A stretch of DNA of 64,000 bases, from NCBI GenBank assembly GCA_016713535.1, contig JADJOY010000020.1, positions 62,001 through 126,000 of the forward strand, written 5' to 3'. Source of the DNA: JADJOY01 sp016713535 [NCBI: Deltaproteobacteria bacterium]. Its GTDB lineage: Bacteria > JADJOY01. Position numbers and translations under genes: made by a program. The notes beneath the pieces are model-generated. The model had not been told where the DNA came from, did no database searches, and was given only the letters and a program-made list of their open reading frames with translations. Positions 1 to 8,819 of the stretch are shown piece after piece (the first letter of the stretch is position 1; the number at the start of each line of letters is the position of its first letter).

Positions 1-2
1 AC

Positions 3-1433
3 ATCGTCGACTCGGTCATGAACCTCTTCAACTACGACCCCGACGCCACGCCGATCACGCCACGCGACGTGGTGTGGCTGATGAGCAACGGCGTCGGCAG
101 CGAGGAGATCGTGTTCGACGACTACGTCGACCCGAACGCCTTCATCGTGTCCAACATGCAGGCGTCGATCACGCCGCACTACAATCCGCAGGGCGAGACC
201 GTCAGCGTTCCCAAGTACTGGAACGGCCAGGTGCGGACGGTGCTGCTCGGGATCGGCCAGCCGCAATTCAACGTCCTCGCGCCCGACCTCGTCGAGGACA
301 TCCACGTCGAGAACGCCGCCACCTCGCTGGGCTGCAACGTGCCCTCGTTCGGGCGGGTGGCGGCCGGCACCGGGCGGATCGAGCCGGTGGCGCTCGGCGG
401 CATCCAGGGCAAGGGCTTCTGGCTCACCGGCACCAACTCGATCCGCTACCCGGTGCCCGCCCAGACCCGCTCGGTCACGGGCGTGAGCTGGTACGTGGGC
501 GTGTTCCTCGACCCACGCGGCGATGACGGCGAGGCGCGCACCGTCGCGCGCTTCCCCGACGGCAGCGAGCTCCGCGTCGCGGGCCACGCCACCGCCCAGT
601 ACACGCTCGACGGCGCGGTGGTCCACGAGGTGCCGCTGCCGCCGGGCTCGGGGTGGCTGCACCTCGCACTCGCGATCGGCGACCAGAACCGCGTGATCAC
701 GCTGCTCCACGACGGCTTCCCGCTCGACCGGTTCACCTCGCCGGGCCCCCTCTTCGTCATGAGCGAGGGCGAGCTCGTGGTCGGCGACGGCGCCGCGGCC
801 GCCGCCGGCTTCCGCGGCTGGATCGACGACCTCCACGTCCTCGCCCACGGGGTCGACGCGGAGGTGGCGTGCAACCAGGCGCACGGGACGCTGGTGCGGA
901 TCGACGCCAACTCCCAGCTCGCCGCCGCCAGCGACGCGTATCCGGAGTGGGCCCACCACGAGATCGCCTCGGCCGCGGGCGAGCCGGCGTCGGGCGCGCG
1001 CTACTGGTGCCACCACGACTACTCGGACGACTACGCCGCGCATCTCGCGAACCTGCCGGCGGGCACCACGTCGGTGCGCCGCCCGATCAACTTCCCCGAA
1101 GGACCGCTTCGCGCCGGCGCGCCGCGCCCCGACTCGAGCCAGAACGCGTTCTGCCTCACCTGCCACAGCGCGCACGCCAAGGGCGGGCTCACGCTCGCCG
1201 CGCTCGAGAGCCGCCCGGACGTCACCGCCGAGAACGACCACCGCCGCCAGCCGCTGCAGCCGCCGCGGCGGGTGTTCGGCAACATCCCCGCGCACTGGAT
1301 CGCGCCCGGCGCGGGTCCGGGCAGCCCGGGCGCGGCGTTGCAGGCGCCGCCGGAGGGACTCCTGATCGACGAGTGGGTGCTCGCGGGCGCCACCGACACC
1401 GCGGCGAGCCTGCGCGCGATCCACCGGCATTGA
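3..1433 (+). CDS. LamG/concanavalin-like domain protein with a c-type heme motif (5' end missing)
   Basis: The frame is open to the left edge, so the start lies outside the window; about 476 residues are visible. Window residues ~130-290 look like a concanavalin/LamG jelly roll (alternating strands ending in a WIDDLHVLAHG-type segment), usually a carbohydrate- or surface-binding module. Near residue 380 there is one CxxCH motif (FCLTCHSAH), the attachment site of a c-type heme. The protein was therefore probably exported and may belong to the surface multiheme cytochromes, with more hemes in the missing N-terminus. It ends with TGA at 1431-1433, just before a palindromic repeat. The exact family is not recognised, and one CxxCH alone does not prove a cytochrome. 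Confidence 0.7.
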   Translation: MVDSVMNLFNYDPDATPITPRDVVWLMSNGVGSEEIVFDDYVDPNAFIVSNMQASITPHYNPQGETVSVPKYWNGQVRTVLLGIGQPQFNVLAPDLVEDIHVENAATSLGCNVPSFGRVAAGTGRIEPVALGGIQGKGFWLTGTNSIRYPVPAQTRSVTGVSWYVGVFLDPRGDDGEARTVARFPDGSELRVAGHATAQYTLDGAVVHEVPLPPGSGWLHLALAIGDQNRVITLLHDGFPLDRFTSPGPLFVMSEGELVVGDGAAAAAGFRGWIDDLHVLAHGVDAEVACNQAHGTLVRIDANSQLAAASDAYPEWAHHEIASAAGEPASGARYWCHHDYSDDYAAHLANLPAGTTSVRRPINFPEGPLRAGAPRPDSSQNAFCLTCHSAHAKGGLTLAALESRPDVTAENDHRRQPLQPPRRVFGNIPAHWIAPGAGPGSPGAALQAPPEGLLIDEWVLAGATDTAASLRAIHRH

Positions 1434-1917
1434 GAAGACCAGCGCCAGCGAAGCGCCGCGGGGGGACGGAGCCCCCCGCGCTACGAAAATCATCGTAGCG
1501 ACGGGGGTTCCATCCCCGTCGCCAGTCCCACGCGGCTTCCGTGAGCGGCCCAGACGGAAAGTCCACCGCGGGGTTCGGCGCCTGCCCCCCTCGGCGGGGG
1601 CGCCGCCGGCGGGGGGGGGGGGGGCGCCCCGGCAACGAAAAAAAGGGGGGTGGGGGGCTTCGGCTCCGCCGCCGGGGCTCGGGGGGCGGGGGAGGGGAAG
1701 AGCGGAAGGTTCAAGGTGCTTGGAGATCTTGGGAGCCCCGCGCTAGCACCGCGCCAGCGAAGAGTTTTTTGTGGGGGGTTCGGGGTTCCGGCAACGGAAA
1801 GATTCACAGGGCTAGGAGTGCGTCGGGAACGGATTTCCCGGCCCACTCCTGCGGGCGAGCTGACGCTCGCCTACACTCCCACGGGTCGGGCTGCCTCGAT
1901 CGTAGGTGCGCGCGTGT
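1434..1917. other. Intergenic region with palindromic repeat and G-rich low-complexity tract
   Basis: No credible gene lies in these 484 bases. Positions 1447-1526 hold a copy of the dispersed GC-rich palindrome. Positions about 1590-1830 are low complexity: a run of 14 G at 1611-1624, seven A followed by six G at 1638-1650, then more G runs. Around 1753-1805 the sequence resembles a decayed copy of the repeat at 1440-1495, including a shared CGCCAGCGAAG segment. The tract could form G-quadruplexes or could be poorly assembled sequence. Open frames crossing it are skewed and show no family features. Confidence 0.6.
1447..1526. repeat. Dispersed GC-rich palindromic repeat, copy A
   Basis: Two hairpins in tandem. 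The first pairs CGCGGGGGG with CCCCCCGCG around a short loop. The second pairs a GACGGGG arm with CCCCGTC around TTCCAT. They are joined by CTACGAAAATCATCGTAG, itself an inverted repeat. Closely related sequence recurs at 18500-18580, 22158-22200, 29173-29251, 51436-51510 and 59329-59410, in both orientations and always between genes. Confidence 0.75.
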
Positions 1918-4054
1918 TCACGTCCGGCTGCGGCGCCGCAACAGCGTCGGGACCGCGAGCAGTCCGAGGAGCACCGCGCTCGACCCGCTCGCCGAGCCGA
2001 TCGCGCCGCATGGACCGTTGAACATCGCCGTCACCGCCTGCGCCGCGTCCATGGTCACCACGCACGTCCCGGTGCCGGAGCAGCCCGCGCCGCTCCAGCC
2101 CGTGAAGGTCGAGCCCGGCGCGGGCGTCGCGCTGAGCGTCACCACCGTGTCGGCGTCGAAGCTCGCGGCACACGTCGGACCGCAGTCGACCCCTGCCGGC
2201 ACGCTCGTCACGGTCCCCGCGCCGCCGCCGGCCTTGCCGACGGCCAGGGTGAAGGTGGGCGGGCACACCTTCCCCCACGTCGTCGCCCAGCGCCCGTCTT
2301 CGCTCGTGAGGATCGTCCCGCGCGTCATCGCGTACTGGTTGAAGACCCAGGCGCAGCCGTCGCTCGGGTCGATGGCGGTGCCGGTGTAGTCGCCCCATCG
2401 GTTGCGCGCGGCCGAGAACTTCCGCACGTAGTAGTCGGTGCCGGCATGGAGCACCGAGGGCGTCTGCGTCGTACCGGGGCCGTCGCCGGCGGCGCGCATC
2501 GTCCAGTAGCTACCCGCGAAAATTGTCGGCGCGGACGCCGAGAAGCCGAAGTACGCCCGGCCGGTCGAGCTCACCGCGACCGATGGGTAGAACGTGTGCG
2601 TGCCCGGCGCGATCGACTCGCCACCGATGTTCCCCTGGTCCACCACCGCCGGGCTGGCCAGGTTCGAGGTGTCGAGCTTCACCCAGTGCGCGGTGGTCTG
2701 GCCGGCGTCGGGATCGCCGGTGGGCGGACGGACGTTGAACGTCGTCCACAGCGCGCCGTCGCGCCACACGGCCGCCAGCGTCCTGCGGTCGCCGACGTTG
2801 AGCCCGGTCGCCGAGCCGGACTGGGGCGCGTCGACCAGCGGCAGCGTGTTGGCGTCGATGGTGCCCATGGGCACGACGTGCTGGGTGATGGTGGGCGAGG
2901 TCAGCGGGTCGTCGATCCGCGCGAGCTGCAGGACCTGGACGCCGCTCAGCGTCGCGCCACCGTACCCGACGAAGAACGTGCCGACGCCCGCTGGCGTGGC
3001 GCCGTGGGTATTGGCCGGCTGGGTGGTCGTGGCGCTTCCGCCTCCCGCGTACGGATCGAGCTTCGACACCGCGGCCGCGCCGCCCGAATAGAACGAGCTC
3101 TTGCCGATCACCCACAACCGGACGGCGACGAAACCGCTCCCGCCGAACCCGAACATGTTGCCGGTGATGTAGATCGCCTGGCCGTCGACCGCGACGCCGG
3201 GGAAGTCGATCCAGCGGTCCGCCCCCGCGATGCTGGTGAGCGCGTCGATCTGGGTGGCGAACCAGGTGCCGTTCGGGTCGCCGTCGTCGGAGACCGCCAC
3301 GAAGATCCGCGAGGTGTTGGCAGCGTCGCCCAGCGTCGTGTCGGTGCGCTCGATCACCACCAGCACGAAGCGGTCCGCGTACGGGTCGTACACCACCTTG
3401 GGGTCGGCGGTGACGGTGAGCGGTCCGAAGGCCGAGAAGAAGCTCGCGAGGCCGGAGATGAAGGTGCGCGTTCCGACCCGGGTGTAGAACTCGACCACCG
3501 AGTTCACGGCGCTCACGAGGTGGTTCGTCCCGACCGCGCCGTTCGGATCGGGCGGGATCATGTAGTACCCGCTGTTGTAGATGGGGTTGGTGTCGAAGTT
3601 GGCGGCGTCGAAGCTGGTCACGAGCCCTTGCGCGCCGACCCGGACGCTCGCTCGCGGCGGCTCGGCGAGGGTGTCACCGCGCGGCGACCGGACCCATCCG
3701 GGGGCCTTGACTCCCCGACCCGCCGCCAGGTCGTCGAGGCCTTCCTCGTCGGGGACGTCGGTGACGGTCAGCGTGGCCGAAGCCACGGGATCCGCCACCA
3801 CGTACGAGACCTCCGGCTCGCCGACCTTGCTCGGCACCGCGACGATCGTCACTCCCGACGGGGGTGGGCTCGGCGGGCCCGGGCTGCGGCCCGGGCGAGA
3901 AGACGACCGGGCCAGCCTTCGAGTCGCCGAGCCGGGTCCCGGCCTCGGCCCGTGGCTCGGCTCCGCGATCACAGCCAGGGAAGGCCGCGCACGCGACGAG
4001 CGCCCACGCGAGAGCCCGGGACGAGTACGACGCGAGACGTCGTCGGTACGACAT
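1918..4054 (-). CDS. Secreted lipoprotein-type protein with MYXO-CTERM-like tail (frameshifted)
   Basis: Two frames together make one gene of about 711 codons. The start is ATG at 4054, preceded by a strong ribosome site (AAGGGGAG) and followed by a lipoprotein signal (LVACAAFPGC). At the G run 3860-3864 the frame must shift by one base, after which the protein continues to 1918. The body is rich in Gly, Thr and Asp and reads like an exported beta-rich or propeller protein. Near the C-terminus a segment with two disulfide-type Cys pairs ends in TAMFNG, like bacterial repeats found in secreted proteins. The tail has PCG, then a hydrophobic stretch, then LLRRRSRT, as in MYXO-CTERM sorting signals. 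Function unknown; probably displayed on the surface or released. The indel is likely an assembly error, because removing one C on the coding strand restores the frame. Confidence 0.75.
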
Positions 4055-4211
4055 GGCGGCTCCCCTTCTTCGGCGACCAGCGCGGGTCGCTTCCGATCGG
4101 CGAAGGGGGGCCCACCCGAGAAGAAACACGCTCGTTCGATTGGAACGATCTTGGGGACGTCGGCCGGCGCGTGTCAAACGGTCGCTGCGCCGGACCCGCG
4201 GTGGCACGCGC

Positions 4212-5861
4212 TCACGGCTGACTGCACCCGCCCGGCGTCGCCGCGTCGCAATCCTCGTCGATGCCGTTGCCGGGGAGCTCGGTGGCCCCCGGGTGTACGC
4301 CGCCGCGGAGGTCGTCGCAGTCGAGCGCCGGGTGGGCGCAGCTCGCCGACGGCGGGCTGCCGTAGCCGTCGTGGTCGACGTCGCGACACGGGTCGCAGGC
4401 GTCGCCGATGCCGTCGGCGTCCGCGTCGAGCTGCTCCGGATCGGCGACCGCCGGGCAGTCGTCGTGGCCGTCCGGGTATCCGTCGCCGTCCGTATCGGGT
4501 GACCCGAACACGAACGCCGCGCCCGCATCGCTCGTCGCTCCGTCGTCGCCGGGCGCGCCCACGAGCACGGTGCCGCCGTCCATCGCCACCGAGAACCCGA
4601 ACGCGGTCCAGCCGAGCCCGTGCGGCTCGCCGTAGGTGCGGGTCTGGATCCAGCCGCCGGGTCCGTTCTCGAATACCTGGACGAGGCCTGCTCCGGTCGA
4701 GCCCTCGATGGACGCCGCCGGCCCGCCCACCACCGCGGTGTCCCCCTCCAGGTCGACGCGCAGCCCGAACACGTCCCACGGCTTCGCGCCGGTGGCGTGG
4801 AGCTCGACGGATTCGGTCCAGCCTCCGTCCGGTTGCTTGTCGAAGACGTACGCGGAGCCCGCGTTCTCGCCGAGGTCGTCGTCGAGCCGCGCGCCGATCA
4901 GCACGCGCTCGCCCGACGCCGCCACCCACTGGCCGAAGCGGTCCTCGACGTGGCCGTCGCTCTGGGTCAGCCAGGCGCTCTCGGCCCAGCCGCCGGCGCC
5001 CCGCTCGAACACGTACGCCGAGCCCGAATAGAGCGCCGAGCCCGTGGCGATGTGCGCGCCCACCACGAGCACGTCGTCATCCAGGTCGAGGGTCTCGCCG
5101 AAGTGGGTGTAAGGCGCGCCGTTGCTGGGCGTGAGCTTCGCCGTCACGGACCACGCCCCTTGCTGCTGCTCGAACAGATAGACGGATCCCGACCACGGCC
5201 CGTCGTCGTCGTCCGCGAAGGCACCCACGCCGATCCGACCGCCGTTCGCCGTCACGCCGTAGCCGAAGAACGACCCCGCGACCGCGTCCGGCGCGACGAG
5301 CTTGGCCGTCTGCACCCAGGCCCCACCCGAACGCTCGAAGACGTAGGCCGCGCCCGGGAAGCTGCCGGGCTCGGTGAAGCGAACCGCGCCGCTCTCGCCC
5401 ACCACGATGCGATCGCCGTCGACGGCCACGCCGATGCCGAACCAGCCGTCCAGCACCGAGTCGTCGCCGCGTAGCACCGCGGTCTGGGTCCAGGCGTTCC
5501 CGATCCGCTCGAACACGTGCGCCACCCCGGTGCGCAGCGGCGACGCTGGGCCGACCTCCGGCTCGATGGCGCCGACGACCGCCACGTCCCCGTCGATGTC
5601 GACGCTCTGTCCCGAGAGGTTCGAGCCGTCGAGACCGCTCCCGTCGAGCTGGCTCCACACTGCGGGAAGGCTCGCGGCTCGCGACCGCGTGGCGCGGCTC
5701 GCGGGAGTGCGCTCCTCCAGCTCGGCCGCGTGCTCCGGCAGACATCGGTCGAGGCGAAGCGATTCGCCGGCCGATGCGCCACCTCCCGCTCGCGGCGAGA
5801 GCAGCGCCAACGTCAGCAGCGACGTGCGGGCGACCGAGCCGTGTGTACCGCCGTGACGCAT
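4212..5861 (-). CDS. Secreted FG-GAP-type beta-propeller with TSP3 and MopE-like metal-binding tail
   Basis: 549 residues. The start at ATG 5861 gives a signal peptide (RTSLLTLALLSPRAGGGASA). Residues ~60-440 hold about seven repeats built around VAVxGDxxVVG and SAYVFERxxGGW, the FG-GAP/integrin-alpha-like propeller. A calcium-binding thrombospondin type 3 stretch follows (DTDGDGYPDGHDDCP, then DADADGIGDACD), and then a MopE-type motif (DCDD, VHPGATELPGNGIDEDCD) of a family with known metal binding. It ends right after a Cys with no hydrophobic sorting tail, unlike its paralogue at 31184-32687. Likely an exported, calcium-stabilised surface or adhesion protein; ligand unknown. Confidence 0.82.
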   Translation of the reverse strand: MRHGGTHGSVARTSLLTLALLSPRAGGGASAGESLRLDRCLPEHAAELEERTPASRATRSRAASLPAVWSQLDGSGLDGSNLSGQSVDIDGDVAVVGAIEPEVGPASPLRTGVAHVFERIGNAWTQTAVLRGDDSVLDGWFGIGVAVDGDRIVVGESGAVRFTEPGSFPGAAYVFERSGGAWVQTAKLVAPDAVAGSFFGYGVTANGGRIGVGAFADDDDGPWSGSVYLFEQQQGAWSVTAKLTPSNGAPYTHFGETLDLDDDVLVVGAHIATGSALYSGSAYVFERGAGGWAESAWLTQSDGHVEDRFGQWVAASGERVLIGARLDDDLGENAGSAYVFDKQPDGGWTESVELHATGAKPWDVFGLRVDLEGDTAVVGGPAASIEGSTGAGLVQVFENGPGGWIQTRTYGEPHGLGWTAFGFSVAMDGGTVLVGAPGDDGATSDAGAAFVFGSPDTDGDGYPDGHDDCPAVADPEQLDADADGIGDACDPCRDVDHDGYGSPPSASCAHPALDCDDLRGGVHPGATELPGNGIDEDCDAATPGGCSQP

Positions 5862-6108
5862 GGGGACCCCGGCTGCGCTTCGCAAACGTTCGTCCGACCC
5901 TACGCCTCGCGCTCGCGGCTGCACAAACCCCGGGAACCCGCACCTGGGCAGCGAGGCCGGCCAGCCAGGTCGGCTGGCGCTCTCCCGGCCTCCAGCAGCG
6001 CGGACCGGAGCCCGCCGGCCGAACCGGCGCGGCGCGAAGACCGAGTGACCCCCAGGAACCTCGACGCGCCGCTCGCCGGGCCACCGCGGCCCGCTGGTGC
6101 ACCGAGGA

Positions 6109-6591
6109 TCACGCACGAGCCGCGGCGGACCTCACGGAGGGTGTCAGCGCCCGCCAGCGGCCGGACGCCGCGCACACGAGCAGATAGATCCCGATCGGCG
6201 CGTCGAAGAGCGCACAGGCGCGGGGAAGAGCCGCGTACGCGTCCGGGAGGTCGCGCGGGACGAAGTCCCACGCGACGTGCGCGAGCCAGGCGACCCCGAG
6301 CAGCCACGGCGCGCGGAAGGTGCCCTGCGCGGCCAGCACGACGTAGGCGAAGAACACCGCGACCTCGAGCGGCCTGCCCGTGTGCGCGTACGTCATCCCG
6401 AGCCAACCCGTGAACGCCGCCCAGCCGATGTGCTCGACGACCGGACCCGTGATGCGGAGCGCCGCGATCAGGACCGCGGCGAACGGTGCCGCGGCCTCGA
6501 TCAACGTGCCGGCGTGGGCGACCAGACCAACGCCGTAGCCGGCGGCGACGACCCAGAAGACGATGTAGAGCGTCGCGATCGTAGGGCTCAC
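6109..6591 (-). CDS. Small polytopic membrane protein
   Basis: About 160 residues from GTG 6591, with at least four hydrophobic helices: ATLYIVFWVVAAGYGVG, AAPFAAVLIAALRI, VAVFFAYVVLAAQ and GIYLLVCAA. The open frame extends further upstream, but that part is Arg/Pro-rich and non-hydrophobic, which is why the shorter start is chosen; no clear ribosome site supports it. Sequence such as PWLLGVAWLAHVAWDFVP resembles small uncharacterised inner-membrane proteins. It is divergent from the DsbA-like gene at 6787. No function can be assigned. Confidence 0.6.
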   Translation of the reverse strand: MSPTIATLYIVFWVVAAGYGVGLVAHAGTLIEAAAPFAAVLIAALRITGPVVEHIGWAAFTGWLGMTYAHTGRPLEVAVFFAYVVLAAQGTFRAPWLLGVAWLAHVAWDFVPRDLPDAYAALPRACALFDAPIGIYLLVCAASGRWRALTPSVRSAAARA

Positions 6592-6786
6592 GGGGCGGCT
6601 CCGGGCGGATGGAGGACCTGCTCTACCCTTCGGACGGCGGCAGCCGCAACGGGGCGCGACGATTTGCCGCGTCGATAGCCGGCGCACGCCCGGGCCGGTG
6701 CCTGCGACTGCAGGTCGATCCGCCTTGCCCAATTTCCGGTCGCGCGGGATGGTAGGCGGACACTCGACCGCCCGAACGGAGAACGC

Positions 6787-7707
6787 ATGACCTCGCGCAT
6801 TCCCTCGCTCGTCTCGGCGCTCGGCCTCGGGCTCGCCGTGCTCGCCGGTTGCGCCCCCAAGCAAGCGCCCGCCCCCGAGGCGCCAGCACCCGCGCCCACC
6901 GCCGCGGCCGACCGGCTACCGAACCAGGACAAGCTCGCGCAGTTCTTCCGCGGCAAGGTGAACCTTCCGCCGAACGTCCCCATGCAGGTCGGCAACGTCA
7001 AGGACTCGGTGGCGTTCGGCGGTCTCAAGGAGGGCACGATCGAGGTCGGCGAAGGCCCCCAGAAGCGCACCATCCCGTTCGTCGCCACGGCCGACGGCCG
7101 GTGGGTGATGTTCGGTACCCCGCAGGACATCACCGTCGACCCGAAGCAGGAGATCCTCGCGAAGATCAAGCTCGAGGGCCAGCCGTTCCGCGGCGCGGCG
7201 GACGCGAAGGTCACGATCGTCGAGTACTCGGACTTCCAGTGCCCGTACTGCAAGCGCGGCTACGACGTGATCGAGCAGCAGGTCCTCAAGGAGTACGGCG
7301 ACAAGGTGAAGTTCTATTACAAGCACTACCCGCTGCCGTTTCACCCGTGGGCCGAGCCCGCCGCCGTGGCGGTCGAGTGCGCCAGGGAGCAGAGCGTCGA
7401 CGCCTACTGGGCCACCTACCACGGCTTCTTCGAGCGCCAGAACGACGTGAAGGAGCCAGCGAACGTGAAGGCGGTCGCCAAGGACATCCTCGCCAAGACC
7501 AAGACCAAGATCGACATGAAGGCATGGCAGGAGTGCTACGACGGCCAGAAGACGCTCGCGGCCGTGAAGGCGCAGGCCGAGGAAGGTGCATCCGTCGGCG
7601 TGAACGGGACCCCCGCCTACTTCATCAACGGTCAGAGCCTGGAGGGCGCGCAGCCGTTCGAAGCCTTCAAGGGTGTGATCGACGCGGCGCTCGCGCCTTC
7701 GAAGTGA
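6787..7707 (+). CDS. DsbA-like thioredoxin-fold lipoprotein
   Basis: 306 residues. An N-terminal lipoprotein signal (LGLGLAVLAGC) is followed by an Ala/Pro-rich linker. A region at ~45-130 precedes the thioredoxin fold, which runs from ~135 to the end. The fold has the active site FQCPYCKRGY (CPYC), a helical insertion and the cis-proline loop GVNGTPAYFING, as in the DsbA/DsbG/BdbD group. It probably acts as a periplasmic membrane-anchored disulfide oxidase or isomerase. Its stop overlaps the GTG of the M14 peptidase by four bases, so the two are translationally coupled. The partner reductase is not in the window. Confidence 0.88.
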   Translation: MTSRIPSLVSALGLGLAVLAGCAPKQAPAPEAPAPAPTAAADRLPNQDKLAQFFRGKVNLPPNVPMQVGNVKDSVAFGGLKEGTIEVGEGPQKRTIPFVATADGRWVMFGTPQDITVDPKQEILAKIKLEGQPFRGAADAKVTIVEYSDFQCPYCKRGYDVIEQQVLKEYGDKVKFYYKHYPLPFHPWAEPAAVAVECAREQSVDAYWATYHGFFERQNDVKEPANVKAVAKDILAKTKTKIDMKAWQECYDGQKTLAAVKAQAEEGASVGVNGTPAYFINGQSLEGAQPFEAFKGVIDAALAPSK

Positions 7708-8693
7708 CCGCGCGCGCCGGACTCGCTCCCTACCCGTCCCCCGAGGAGCGCGACGCGCGCCTCGGGGCACTCGCCGCGGCAGGCGGCGGCGAGTGCCTGA
7801 CGATCGGCACCACGCACCGCGGGAGGCCGATCCGCGTCGCGCGGATCCCGTCCACGGGCGCCCCGCGGCGCGGCGCCGGGCCGCCCGACCGGGTGCTGGT
7901 GTGCGCCGGCATCCACGGGCTCGAGTACATCGGCTGCGTCTCGGCGCTCGCGCTGCTCGAGCGGCTCGCCGCGGCGGACGGACCGCTCGCGCGGCTGCGG
8001 GAGCGCGCCGAGGTCTGGGTGATCGCGTCGCTCAACCCCGATGGCTACGCGCGCGCGTGGGAGATCGAGGGCGAGGGGCCGCTCGACGACCTGCGCACCA
8101 ACGCCCGCGGCGTCGACCTCAACCGCAACTACCCGCTGCCCGCGCCACAACGCCCGGTGACCTTCAACCTGGGCGGATGGCGCACCGGCTCCGCGGTGCC
8201 GGGCAACGCGTTCTACCGGGGCGCCCACCCGCTCAGCGAGCCCGAGACCGCGGCGCTCGCGGCGCTCCACGCGGAGCAACGCTTCGCGGCGAGCGCCAAC
8301 CTGCACTCCACGTGGGGGACGCTCATCCCGCCGCTCACGCCGGCGAGCGCGCACCAGCGCGCGTATCGACACCTGTGCAGGGTCTTCGCCGCGAGTCAGA
8401 GCGTCGCGCGCTACAAGCGGCTCGCGTGGTCGTCGCTCGATCGCTTCATCGGCGAGCAAGAGGACTACCAGCACCACGTCCTCGACGCGTGGGCGCTCTG
8501 CATCGAGCACTACCCGGTGTGGCGCGAGCTGGCGCGGCACCAGGACGAGCGGGTGTTCTGGCGCTTCAACCCGCGCGCGCCGGAGCGCTGGATCGCGAAC
8601 GACGTCCCGGGGATCGTCGCGTTCCTGAACGCGGCCCTCGACCTGGGACGGCCGAGCCGGCACGCGCCGAACGTCCTCCCGCCCCGGCTCTGA
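7704..8693 (+). CDS. M14-family zinc carboxypeptidase-like protein
   Basis: 329 residues from GTG 7704, which overlaps the preceding TGA. Zinc-peptidase landmarks appear in order: GIHGLEY (HxxE zinc ligands), ASLNPDGYARAW, GVDLNRNYP (substrate-binding Asn/Arg) and ANLHSTWG (third zinc His). This is the metallocarboxypeptidase/deacylase M14 pattern. No signal peptide is visible, so the enzyme is probably cytoplasmic, although its coupled partner is an exported lipoprotein. The substrate is not predictable; amidase- or deacylase-type members share these motifs. The C-terminal ~100 residues are less typical, and the general-base Glu of classical carboxypeptidases was not confidently located. Confidence 0.82.
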   Translation: MTARAGLAPYPSPEERDARLGALAAAGGGECLTIGTTHRGRPIRVARIPSTGAPRRGAGPPDRVLVCAGIHGLEYIGCVSALALLERLAAADGPLARLRERAEVWVIASLNPDGYARAWEIEGEGPLDDLRTNARGVDLNRNYPLPAPQRPVTFNLGGWRTGSAVPGNAFYRGAHPLSEPETAALAALHAEQRFAASANLHSTWGTLIPPLTPASAHQRAYRHLCRVFAASQSVARYKRLAWSSLDRFIGEQEDYQHHVLDAWALCIEHYPVWRELARHQDERVFWRFNPRAPERWIANDVPGIVAFLNAALDLGRPSRHAPNVLPPRL

Positions 8694-8719
8694 CCACGCG
8701 CCCGGCGACCTCGCCGATG

Positions 8720-8765
8720 GCGATCCGGCCTGGAGGGGCACGCGTCGCGTGCCCGGCGACCCGCG
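8720..8765. repeat. Short intergenic repeat related to 18601-18642
   Basis: The sequence GCACGCGTCGCGTGCCCGGCG, itself palindromic, recurs as GCACGCGTTGCGTGCCCGGCG near 18610. Both copies continue into a similar CGCGA-rich segment. Here it lies between the convergent ends of the M14 peptidase and the propeller lipoprotein, where a hairpin could end transcription. No T run follows, so a terminator is not claimed. Confidence 0.5.
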
Positions 8766-8819
8766 ACGGCCCGAGCATCACCGATGCCTGCGGTCCCCGT
8801 ACCAGCCCGATCCAGCGCC

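Noticed and set aside
1611-1624. 14-G run as a phase-variation switch
   Set aside because: No credible reading frame or promoter depends on it, and the surrounding sequence looks degraded.
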